DNA of 26,768 nucleotides, from assembly GCA_019648995.1 (NCBI GenBank), contig BLXT01003903.1, positions 184,840 to 211,607 of the forward strand, in the 5' to 3' direction. Made by a program: the position numbers and the translations under genes. This document shows positions 1-10,700 of the stretch, piece after piece; position 1 is the stretch's first letter; each line of letters begins with the position of its first letter. Source of the stretch: Plakobranchus ocellatus. Its lineage: Eukaryota; Mollusca; Gastropoda; Plakobranchidae. A model generated the notes under the pieces. It worked only from the letters and a program-made list of their open reading frames with translations, had not been told where the DNA came from and ran no database searches.

Positions 1-2352
1 AACAATGTAAAAGTGAACAAAAATTGAAGAGAGGGATTTTAATAGAAGTAAAAACATAGTGCACAATAACTGTACTGGAGTCTTGATGTGCAATACATTT
101 CTACTACCTCTTAAATCTAATCCTATTATAAAAATAGAGTCTCTTAAGTTTTGAGTAAGAATGACTGAATCCCATGGCCCTCCTTCGAATCACAACCCAT
201 CTCTCTTACCCTGATATCCTGCCTCAAGCCCCCATTGTAAATTTGGGGCACCTACCACTGCTTCACTGGGAACAAGAGATTGCTCATTTTCAATTCTATG
301 CTGTGGTAAGAGTATGACTGTTGATTCTATACAAATCACACCCTTTCCATTCCAAATCTAATAGAGCGAGACTAGGCCTAAGCTGGTCAATTTCTCAATT
401 GCTCTTCACCTCCACTTGTCTCCCTCCTCTAAGCTCAATGCCTGGGCCCAGTTTTAGTTTTAGAATGTTAAAGAAAAAAAAAAGGAGCAACACCGTTTAT
501 AAATGCACCATGGAACTTCAGAACCCAACACTGTAATGCACTTGGCAAAATTTATAGAACTAGATAAGTGATTTGGGAATATGCACCAGCTTCGAATTCG
601 CCAATATGGCTTTTTGAAACTTCAAACTATCAATCATTTTTTATGTATGGATAAAGAAGAGGAAAATTCATTATTGGAAAGTACCATGATTTATAGAAAA
701 TCATATTATGTGGGGTTAACTGCAAGACAGCATAAGGGTTACAGCCAATATAGAATTGATTATAGAAGGAATAAAGACTGCCAGAAGTAATAAAGCCTCA
801 AGATGAGCTAGAGGCTTGATAAAGCACTATAGAAACTTTAGCATTACTATCGGCATATACAGATCAACACTGATTTCTTGAAACTGTTGGGTCAGTTCTA
901 CAATGCTGTGTTTGAATTAATAAGGGTTTTACTAAATAAAAATATAAAATTAATCTAACTGTTGTAAACCTCCTTTCCCAATCATTGCAAACATTGACAA
1001 CACCACTCCTCTTTTAATGGAGGACATTTTTTTTTGTGTGCAATTTTTTTTGTTTTATTTTTCTCTTTTTTTTTTTCCTTCCAAAAGAGTGGGGAAAAGA
1101 GAATTGATATATGTAGGCCTATTATTCAATGAAGCAATATGTACCAAAAGATAGCAATGTGGGCTGAAGCTCACAGAAACTAAATCCTAACACTAAAACA
1201 CTGTTTTCAAAATGTGCTTAATTTTCTGATAAAAAAAATATCAAACAGCTGACCCTGTCTAAATGTGAGATCATTTCAGATCACATGCAAAGGCCTATTG
1301 TTTCGATTTAATAAACAATGATCTATATCTAGATCTAAATAAACCATGACCTTCATAAGGTCTTAAATCTTGGGTATAGAAGTCGAAAAATAGGCCCTCT
1401 ATTAATTTTCATTAGTATCAACCCTACTTGTAGATCTAACTTTTTCTGACATTAATCACAATCAAATTGTTCTGTTTAGCCAGATAAGGCCTTCTTAATT
1501 TATGTTGTGGAGGCAAGACAAATAAAAAGTAATCGACAGTTGGATCTTTCTAAATTCAATGAAAGTGTTGTAATTTTATTTTCTAGAATATCAGACAATA
1601 CCTTTTTATAAAAAAAAAAAACTGGTAGCCTTGGTCTGTTTTTTTGTTTTATTTATCTGCTATATTACTAAAATTCTAATTTAAGTCAATATTTTGTGAA
1701 CAATATCCTGATGGAAAGAATTGAAAAGTGAAACCCAAGCTTTGATATCAAAGTTTATTTCCAGTTTCTCTCATAAAATTTGATTTCATTTTTGTTTTTC
1801 TGAAAATTGCATTTTGTTTTATACATTTTTTCATTTCACAGTGAAAGTACCCATTTCATTTTTAAAATTTGGTGGTGACAAAAACAAACAAACAAGGGGA
1901 AAAAAACAGAAACCAAAAAAACCTGAACCGATCCCACCCCTACACAAGCTAGAAACATAAACCAAATGGAAGACACACACACACACATCAAACAAATCCC
2001 AGCCAAGTTCCTATACCCTTTACCCATTTGATCACAGACTAGTAGTTTAATGCAAATGGAAAATGCTGACACACAACACACAATACAAAGTTCAGCCAAG
2101 GCTAAGGCTCCTGAGCACTTTCCCCTCTGCCTTTTCTCCACATAATGACAAATAGTAGTGTAAACCAAATGGGAGGAGAAAAAAAACTCAGACTAAGAGA
2201 AAGAGTATGGTTTGGTTTTTATATATAGCCAATCAACAACAAAATTATCTCAGGCTTCCAGGCCTTGACGTCTGTGGCAGAGCTTGAGCCCTCAAGAGAA
2301 GGGTCCCTGTAGATCTCAGGAAGGACTTGATATAAACTGTAGCACAAACGCC

Positions 2353-2419
<67 letters not shown>

Positions 2420-2584
2420 TAATAATCTCTATTTAGATAATCGGCAAGAGACTGTCTAGGTGAGTTTGAATTGAAAGGCCCCTTTCATCAGACTTCCACC
2501 TCACCAAAACAACTCTCAACTTCCCCCCTAACATTCATCCCTGCTGAAGTTTAGTACAGATGAGGGCCAGTAGTGATACCTTCT
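1..2584. other. Presumed intron 13 / 3' part of ANKRD13, no secure exon
   Basis: AT-rich sequence with poly(T) and poly(A) runs, a (GA)n tract and scattered short open frames. On the minus strand, 265-210 is a weak candidate exon. It has acceptor CTTGTTCCCAG, donor CAGG|GTAAGAG and 19 open codons in the phase exon 13 requires, but its translation has no recognisable UIM. A second open stretch at about 2348-2221 follows the (GA)n tract. Neither is strong enough to call. Confidence 0.4.
2355..2416. repeat. (GA)31 microsatellite
   Basis: 62 bp of uninterrupted GA. On the strand of the ANKRD13 transcript it is a long pyrimidine (TC) run. Confidence 0.98.
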
Positions 2585-4560
2585 CAGACCTGCCAACCTC
2601 AAAAATATGTTTTCAGGGACACCAAGGTCCATTTTCAGGGACACACACACACACATGCACACAAAAAATCAGACCATTAGCATTTTAGTGTTTAACAAAC
2701 AACTTAAAGTTTGAAGATTCAATATAACCAGATTATACAGCACACTATACAACAAACCTCTTAAAACATGGATAATCAAATGTAAACCATCAAATTGCAG
2801 CTCAATCCCTTTTCTAGGTTCAATCAATTCAGTCAAGAGATGAATCCAGAATAATCAACTGCCAGAGCTAACAGGTTTGATGTCATAAAAACAGTTAGCA
2901 AGATACAGAATTGGTTATGTGCAAGCAGCCAGCAAGTGACGGTGGTGCAAGAAGAAACTGTTATGATGAGGCTGTCGCAAACCTGATGCTCAGGTTGACA
3001 AGATACAAAACTCTTTGTATAGGCAGCTGGACAGTTTCAAGCCATGCTCGTGCAAGTAAAAACTGGTTTGATGCACTTGGATGATTGAAAAATGTGTCCA
3101 ACATTTTAATTGTGATCATAATCCATGAGGTGATCCATCCATCAATGTGTCTCTTTTCACTGTCTCCATTGTAATTATGACTCACATCCATATATATGGA
3201 TAAGTTCTATTCACTATGATCACTGAAGTGTTCTTTATCTTTACTATAAAGACAGATTTTTGTAGGTTTTGTTTTTTTTAATAATAATTTTGGCCAGACT
3301 AATTTTTCAAAACATTTTTTCCATGCTTTGGCTGTCCCTAGTGATTTATGCTTGTTTATTTGAATGTGTCTTTATGTAGTCCAGTCAATTAACTAATGAA
3401 TTATACATCTGCCTTGCTTTTATTCTTATAAATGAGGACAATATAATATTATTTATGCCAACAATAGATCCAGATAAAATTTTAGATAGTTAATGTCAGG
3501 ATTTTCTCATTTAGTAACTAAGAAGAGTAGTGATAAGGCCAATATTAAATAAGACATCTGTTGGATAAATTAGAAAAACATCATTGTTTGAAATTTGCGC
3601 AATAAAGGCCAATCATAAGAAGGCTTGTATTTTCATCCTGGCCTAATATTCAAGAAGAAAAAAAGAACCCCACTCTGTGTGAACATTCCATCCTCTCTGC
3701 CGTTCTAAACCTAAAGATTTTTACAAATTGCCCTAAATTTCACAATCTATAACTTTATTCACCATAAAGGTCTATATCTTGATATAGCTCTAAGTGCATC
3801 AACTCTTTAAGCCTATCTATCAGAAAAGTAAAATTATGACTAACCCAGGTCTGCAGATTTAATATGAATCAAAACCTAGATCTAGAATAAGGATAAAGAC
3901 TTCTCACATTATCACAATTGCAAAATTTAATAGACCTTGATCTTCAAAAGATAGGCTATCTATCGCGATCTAGACCTAATGCGCGGTTCTAGTAATTATA
4001 CGACTTCATTGAACTAAAAGCACCAAGTATCGAGTTCAGCATTAGCCTAACTCTAGACTATTCACAGAGAAAATTCTATTGATCTAGCTCTCCTTCAGTT
4101 ATGTTGTAATCGTTGATAACACTTCCTAAGCATGTAGATGCAACTCACATAAATAATCAACGGTAACGGAAAACCAAAGCACTTCTAGATAGTAATGCTA
4201 CTTTCACATCGACTGTCGGGGAAAAACTGAGAGAAAGAACTATAAACAGAAAGGAGACTGGTGCATGATGCTTTATTTTTAAAAGTTTATATCGATAATA
4301 AAAGAGCACCATAGTGAAGTAGTATCATTATTAAGTATATCGATATAAATACTGAACGCCCGGAAAACGAAAACGGAAACTAAAAGAAAAGTACCTTTAT
4401 TTGCGGAAGAGCGGTATAAATGAGAAAAGCAAATATCGGGATTAATTTTTGTCCCGAAACAAAGCTGAATTCCGGGACATTTCTAACAAATGCAGGACTG
4501 CGGGACAGACACTCATTTTCCGGGATTGTCCCGCAATTTGCGGGACGGTTGGCAGGTCTG
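2585..4560. mobile_element. hAT-like DNA transposon, non-autonomous (1976 bp, TSD CCTTCT)
   Basis: Perfect 14-bp terminal inverted repeats, CAGACCTGCCAACC at 2585-2598 and its complement at 4547-4560, are flanked by perfect 6-bp duplications CCTTCT at 2579-2584 and 4561-4566. The right end carries clustered CGGGAC/GTCCCG motifs (about 4430-4547), like hAT subterminal repeats. The left end has degenerate CAGGGAC copies. No transposase is visible; the 76-codon minus ORF at 2961-3191 shows no hAT motif. The element lies in the intron after exon 13, 87 bp from its donor. The ends are read directly; the superfamily assignment is inference from the CAG start and short duplication. Confidence 0.85.
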
Positions 4561-4648
4561 CCTTCTCAACAAATCATCCATCAGGAAAAAGCAAGCTTAA
4601 GTAACAGCAACATTCTGATGATAATGAAAAAACACATAGAAACCAAAC

Positions 4649-4722
4649 CTTTGGAGCATTTTGTCTTCATCCTCCACACCGGAACCTTCTTTCCCTTTGT
4701 TGAGGGCCTCATAAAATGTAAC
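4649..4722 (-). CDS. ANKRD13: ANKRD13 exon 13 (C-terminal linker leading into a further UIM, residues 507-530+)
   Basis: Encodes [20 protein letters not shown] then KMLQ. The xxWEAL/FYEAL motif followed by an acidic stretch and LQ resembles the segment before the next UIM in ANKRD13B/D. The acceptor is TCCTTGCAG|GTTACA and the donor CTCCAAAG|GTTTGG, phase 2. No convincing next exon was found to the left. Confidence 0.85.
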
Positions 4723-7700
4723 CTGCAAGGAAACAAAAGGAAGAGTAAATATTTCAACAAATCAAATTCTAACTTAGAGCTTCACCAACTTGATCTTTGT
4801 TCAAAGGTACTTTATTATTCAGGCCTTCAAGTGCTTGTTTTCTTCTCATCTACAAGAATTAAATTTTTTTTCATCCTTTGAATGAACATGAATCGTTGCT
4901 TTATGCTCTCAAAACTTGCTCAAAGAAGTAAAAAAAAAAAGAAACTAAGTTGCTCTTTTCACATCATTATAGGACTTGGCCTCTGACCTTAAACCCAAAA
5001 TCTCCGTGGTTACCTGGTCATTCTCTGTGCCTAGCTCCACAAGACTTTGTTGTATGGCAAACTGGAGGAGCTCGTCATCCTCGTCACGCAGCCTCTCATG
5101 GTGGCCTTCCCCACCTGAACAAAAATTTGAAGGTTAAAGATTAGAGTTGACCATATAAGAATCAAATGGGGCAGCGTTAGAATTGGATTGGGATACACTG
5201 GATTTCAGTCAATCAAATGTGTAGTAGTTTTAAAATAAGGTGAAGTTGTGGACCTGTATAACTGAATTGGGTAGAGTTGCCAATTTGTGTAAATGAATTG
5301 GGTCAAGTTTCAGATCTGTATAATTGAACTGGATTGAGTTGCAGATCTATGTAAATGAATTGGGTCTAGTTTTAGATCCATGTAATTGAATCGGATTGAG
5401 TTGCAGATCTGTGTAAATGAAATAGATTGTGTAGATCTCTATAATTGAATTGGGTCAAATTGTGAATCTCTATAATTGAATTGTGTTGAGTTGTGAATCT
5501 GTGTAACTGCACTGGGCTGAGCTGTGGATCTGTGTAACTGATCCAAAACAGCAAAAATTACTAATGTTAAGTGTGAAAGAAATGCATAACAAATTCTGCC
5601 AGGGGAATATTGAGCTCATTTCTACCTTTTTTTCAGTCACACGCACATTCTGCGTAGGGGAAAAAAGTTGCAAAAATCAACAGCCCTTGCACTATGTGGC
5701 TAGTCAATTTCCTTACCATACCTTTTTAAAGCTGAATTATTTTGGGGGTCAAAATATTATCGAAGCAAAAACAAAAAAAAAAATCATCCTTTATAAGAAA
5801 TGGGGTAAATAATGCTATTTAAATATAATTTTAGTTTTGCATGTAATTATTTAGAAAATCATTGTGCCATTAGTCAGGGCTGGGATTACCAAAAGTCTAC
5901 TCAGCTGAAATGCCGGGGTCCAGGGGCCGCACAGGCCCTGGCGGGGTCCAGGGGTAGCGCCCCAATGGAGGGCCCGAAAAAATTAGCGTTTTTACAATTT
6001 GACAAGCCCAAAACCAGCCTCTCCTGAGAGGAATTTCTCATTTTAAAGAAGAAAGAGGCTCCATATAATAATAACAAAATGTACCTTAGTTTATAATTGT
6101 TACAGATTTGGTGCTTTACGCTGGCCATAGACTATTTCAGTGCGGAATTAGGGCACTGGTGGAGCACTACGGTCCTTACTTTGTCAATCTGAGGAAGTCG
6201 AACATTTCGATTATTTGACGTCAGTGGGTGGGCAACAAGGGTCATCAGTGTCTAGATCTAGATCTAGATCTAAATATTAAATCTAGATCTAGATCTAAAA
6301 TATTGCCTCTTAATTTTGTCTGTAGCTGATGGTGTGGGAATTAATTTTTTTTTCTAATTTCCATAGATCTAGAAATATAGCCCGCCGTCTAAAAAACATA
6401 AAATCATTAAAAAAAAAAAAACAACATCACGAAATAGTAGTAGTTTATACACCCATTGGCGTTAAATAATCGAGACGGCCGTTCACTTTAAGAGGACAAC
6501 TGATAGGGACCGCAGTCCTCCACCAGTGCCCGGCATGGAACACAGTATGCTCGGCCATCATCTCTAAGTTTCCGAATGAAGAGGCCCAACCTTTCATGAT
6601 CTTCTCCAACTTGAACGATGCGGTCCATCCAATCCCGTTTCCAGCGATTACGGACAGTAGAGTCATCAATATTTGAGTCCTTATCTCTCAAAACAATATC
6701 GCTTCGCGTCGACATTTTGTCAGATAGATCAATTTAGATCTAGGTGTTCTTGTTCCAAAACAAAGTACAGGGGAGAGTTGATAGGTTTACAAGTGCAATG
6801 AGATGACATGCGGGCGGACTGACGTTTTCGAATGAAATGATGTCAATTTAATCGCCAGAGAACCGCTGGGTATATTTTTTAAAGCAAGTAATTTAAGGCC
6901 AAAATCGTGTTGTTTCTATTTGTCTGGCAACGTCAGTTAAAAGTAAAGGATTGGCTACTTTTACACATTGGCAAATTGTATTCCGGAAGCCAACATTGTA
7001 AAATTCATTTCCATTTCCGGTACAACTCGTACTTTTAATGATTCATTTTTCGTCCATAAAAAGTTTCGCTTTTTTTTACCTATAATTTTTCAATCGCGTC
7101 TCCGCGGATTTTTTTTTTTTCAAACCGCGGCTTCAAAATCCCGACTACGCGGAGATCCGCGGATCCGCGGACGAATCCCAGCCCTGATTAGTAAGGTTTC
7201 CATGCCTTGAAGATCTGTATTAAATGTGCATCTCAATAAGAACAGGTCTTAATGCCATCACTTAAGAGTTAGCAGTGACAAAGTAGATGCCAGTCTTCCC
7301 TACCTAATCTTCCATATCCTGCAGGCACAGCAAAGCATTCCTCGTCAATACAGCAGGTGACTTCCTCACCAGCTTTCAGGGTGGTCACATAGCGAGCGTC
7401 TGCTTCGCTGGCCTGAATGTTGCCGAATGTGATGCGGGCATTGAGAACATGGAATAGAGGAATCTCTGCACACACACAGACAAAGAAAGAGAAAGTAAAC
7501 ATCGTAATTAATCTGACTTCACTGAAACAAACGAGAAAAAAGCATTCCCATTTGTCATGCTGGATCCAAAATAATTCTCAGGCAAAAGTACAATGCAAGT
7601 CTAACCATGGCAAACAAAATTACTATGAACATGAGCTTGTTGCTTGGACACTTGTTTGTTGATTATGACGCTTGTCTATATCACATATAATGATAGTTAA

Positions 7701-10700
7701 CTTCTATTAACATTCCTCCAGTGCGATGAGCAGAAAACTTTAAAACTTTACTTTTGAAGCTTTGTATGTGGGATATAAAAAAAAAGGAAACAATATATGT
7801 GTAGCTACACCACAACATTAAAAAAGGCCTTATAAATACAGAACCAGGCAGCACCAGGTTCAGCAGAATGTTTTACTTTAAAAATGTAAATCATTATAAA
7901 ATTGTATGTATATTTATAACACCTGTTCCTGTCTCTTCCTGTGGTTCTACTAAACATCTAAATTTGAGAAATGTTACAGGCTTTAGTCATAAAGGGGCTT
8001 GAGCTTACTCTTCTTGATCGCAAACTAGAGGGCAGAAGTAATTGAAAAAGGTAGTGGTATGTAAAAAAATCCAAAGGATGGCCAAAGGGTGAAGATTCAG
8101 ATAATAAAAACCAATAGAGAGTAACTGAGCAGAGCAACAAGCACCTACACACAATTGCCCAAGTTTGCTTTCAATCTCACACTTGAAGATGGAGAAAAGC
8201 TTTCTCATTGGAAATTGTGCTTTAAGCTTGGATCAACAAGACAGAGAAGTAAAACCTATCAATCTTCATCGGAAAATTGGCAATCAGGTTGGTTTAATAG
8301 GGGAGAGTTATAATATATTGGGGAAAAGTATGAGGTAGGACTTGGCAATATGATGGGGGAACCTGTAGCAGCTAGGTATAACAGAAAAGAAGCATGAGAA
8401 AGGAATTACTAAGTTTGATGGGAAAGCTTATTTGGCTAAAGGAATAAAGTAGAAGTATGAGATAGAACTCACTAATCTTGATAGAAAAACCTGCTGGCAG
8501 TTGCAGAGCAATAGGGAGAGAAGTATGAGATAGAACTCACTTATCTTGATGGAAAAACTTGGCAGTTGCAGGGCAATAGGGAGAGAAGTACGAGATAGAA
8601 CTCACTAATTTTGATGAAGAAACTTGACAGTTGCAGGGCAAAAGGGAGAGAAGTATAAGATTCAACCTACCAATCTTGATAGGGAAACCTGCTGGCAGCT
8701 GCAGGGTAATAAAGTCTCTCAGCTTTGCAAAATGGGCGTTGCTCTGAGCCATGAGGTCAATGATAGGGATGACCTGCTCCTGAAGAGACAGTGGATAACC
8801 TTCACACAGCCAAAGGCTGGCCTTGAACTTTTGCACCTTGCTGGTCAGCTCCTTGGGCCGGCCGACATCCTTATCACCTAGGTCCACAACATCACTGAAG
8901 TATTCCTCAGGGCTGATGTTGCCGGGATTGTATGATGTCACTGTTGAAAGCTGAATGGTCAACCAAATACAAAGAAAAACCGTGAGTTAGAGCTTTTACA
9001 CTGGACGACTAAGTTTTCTTGTGCAGGCATCATGTTAGTTTTTGACTCTAGAGTAGTCCAAATGAGTCGCAAGTAACATTTTTACTATTTTGAATCATTA
9101 ATAAAAAACATATTCAATGGTGAAAAGAGGATAGAGGTGTAATTCTTTGCCCAAATTTTTCAATAACAGAAATTAAAAAAAAAAAAAAATGTAAGTCCTA
9201 TATTCTCAAAAATATATGCAACATCTGGTCTTAGGAGACAAATTCGTTATACAAAAGCTTTGATTAACTTATACTGTAGTAAATGGCAAAAAAAAAGCCC
9301 TGACTGGCACAGACTGTAAGTAGACTTTTTGCATTATCTACTCACAGTACCAAAAAAAGAATAATTTCTTCCTTGTCTCTGTTCAACCTTGAAAACAGTT
9401 TCAGTAACTTTCAGCATACAATGAATTCAACATAAAAACTTGAGCAGATTTACACTATCGTTGTTATTAAAATAAACATCTATGTTCACTCACACCTTAA
9501 AAATTTATCTGAGGGCAAATGTGTGCAATAGCATGAAAACACTCAGAACAAGTTAATATTAACCGAGACTAAATATGTGTGGTAGTGTGAAAACACCCAG
9601 AATAAGTTAATATTTGACCAAAACTAAATATATGTGCATCTATAATCACTACTGACCCCTACTGTCCTGTAATACAAATCATTGCTACTGACCGCTACAA
9701 GAACAATACTGATCACTACTGACCACTATTGTTCTGTAATACAATCATTGCCACTGACCGCTGCAAGAACAACACTGATCACTACTAACCCCAATTTCCC
9801 TGTGATAACAACATAACATTATGATGATCACTACTGACCCCTTCTAAACTAGTGCTGCTCGTCGTGGTTGATATGGTCTCTTCTGCTGTGCCAAGGAATG
9901 ACTCAAGTGGAGTTTTACTGCTCGACTTTTTTGCTTTCAGCTTATCTTTGCCCGTGAGATGCTCCGTCCGAGTTTTGGTCACCAGTTCTACATTGTTTGC
10001 TGTGAAAACCTGTAGTTCAGAGGAAGATGAACTTGACATAAGAGCAATCAGCCGTGTTGGTGAGTTCATTTTCTCACTCTCTGCATTACTTAAACATTGT
10101 CAGATTTGTTTTGTTCTGTGCAAAGTCAAAAGTTGAATTTACCGAGGTGAGTATAGTTAAATAAAATGCTTCCCAATTTCAATACTTTGAAAAAAAAAAT
10201 CACGCAACATAAGGTCATATTCAAATAGAAATAGCAATATATAGTTTAGTACTCTTTGAACCATAATGCATTTGGACAAGAAGAAATTTCTGTTAATTAC
10301 AAAATCTACTGACAAAAGACAGCAAAGATTTATTTACCTACCTTACAGTCATAACTATTTACAGACTCAACTTTGTCACTTCGCCAACCCCAGATACCAG
10401 ATTTACTCCTGAAAGGTAAAAAAGAAACAACACAAGAAAAAAGAGCTTGACAGAAGCAGATCAATGTGTTAAGAATGATTGCATTCACACCATATACTTC
10501 TCAGGGCTCAGCTATCTGTAGCTCCTCACAATAGAAGATGTCATGCATATGCTTCCATGGAGACTGCATTTGCTTCCAAACAAAGAAATCCACAACTGCA
10601 CATCATGAGTGAGAATCTCAGATTCAGCAAACAAACAATATCACTTTTCCATGAAACCAAAAAAAAAAAAAAAAAGCCCAACATATTCAATAAAGGAAAA

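Larger units (their letters stand above)
5875..7186 (-). mobile_element. hAT-like DNA transposon with transposase N-terminal remnant (1312 bp, TSD ATTAGT)
   Basis: Perfect 13-bp terminal inverted repeats, CAGGGCTGGGATT at 5875-5887 and its complement at 7174-7186, are flanked by perfect 6-bp duplications ATTAGT at 5869-5874 and 7187-7192. Subterminal TCCGCGGA palindromes cluster at about 7098-7170. The opposite end has GC-rich direct repeats of GGGGTCCAGGGG at 5915-5926 and 5943-5954. A minus-strand ORF at 6488-6715 has a zinc-finger-like start. The element sits in intron 11, 116 bp from the exon 11 donor. The borders are secure; the hAT assignment is inferred from TIR start, subterminal repeats and the ORF. 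Confidence 0.88.

Noticed and set aside
210-265. Candidate exon with good acceptor and donor, phase-compatible with exon 13
   Set aside because: Nineteen open codons can occur by chance and the translation (EAVVGAPNLQWGLEAGYQ) has no recognised family motif; kept only as a note.
358-403. Possible terminal exon reading AIEKLTSLGLVSLY in phase with exon 13
   Set aside because: The would-be acceptor is preceded by a purine-rich stretch with no pyrimidine tract; the UIM resemblance is short and probably chance.
1836-2168. 110-codon minus-strand ORF
   Set aside because: Cys/Val/Phe-rich translation driven by CA repeats and poly(A/T); no family recognised and no splice context.
2221-2348. Open minus-strand stretch after the (TC)n tract as an alternative last exon
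   Set aside because: Two of three frames are open, no UIM motif, no clear donor or polyadenylation context.
2961-3191. 76-codon minus-strand ORF considered as a further ANKRD13 exon
   Set aside because: Lies wholly inside the hAT-like element 2585-4560 and has no UIM-like sequence.
4420-4881. 153-codon plus-strand ORF
   Set aside because: Spans the right end of a transposon and runs antisense to ANKRD13 exon 13; composition artefact.
9852-10136. 94-codon plus-strand ORF
   Set aside because: Antisense shadow of ANKRD13 exon 9.
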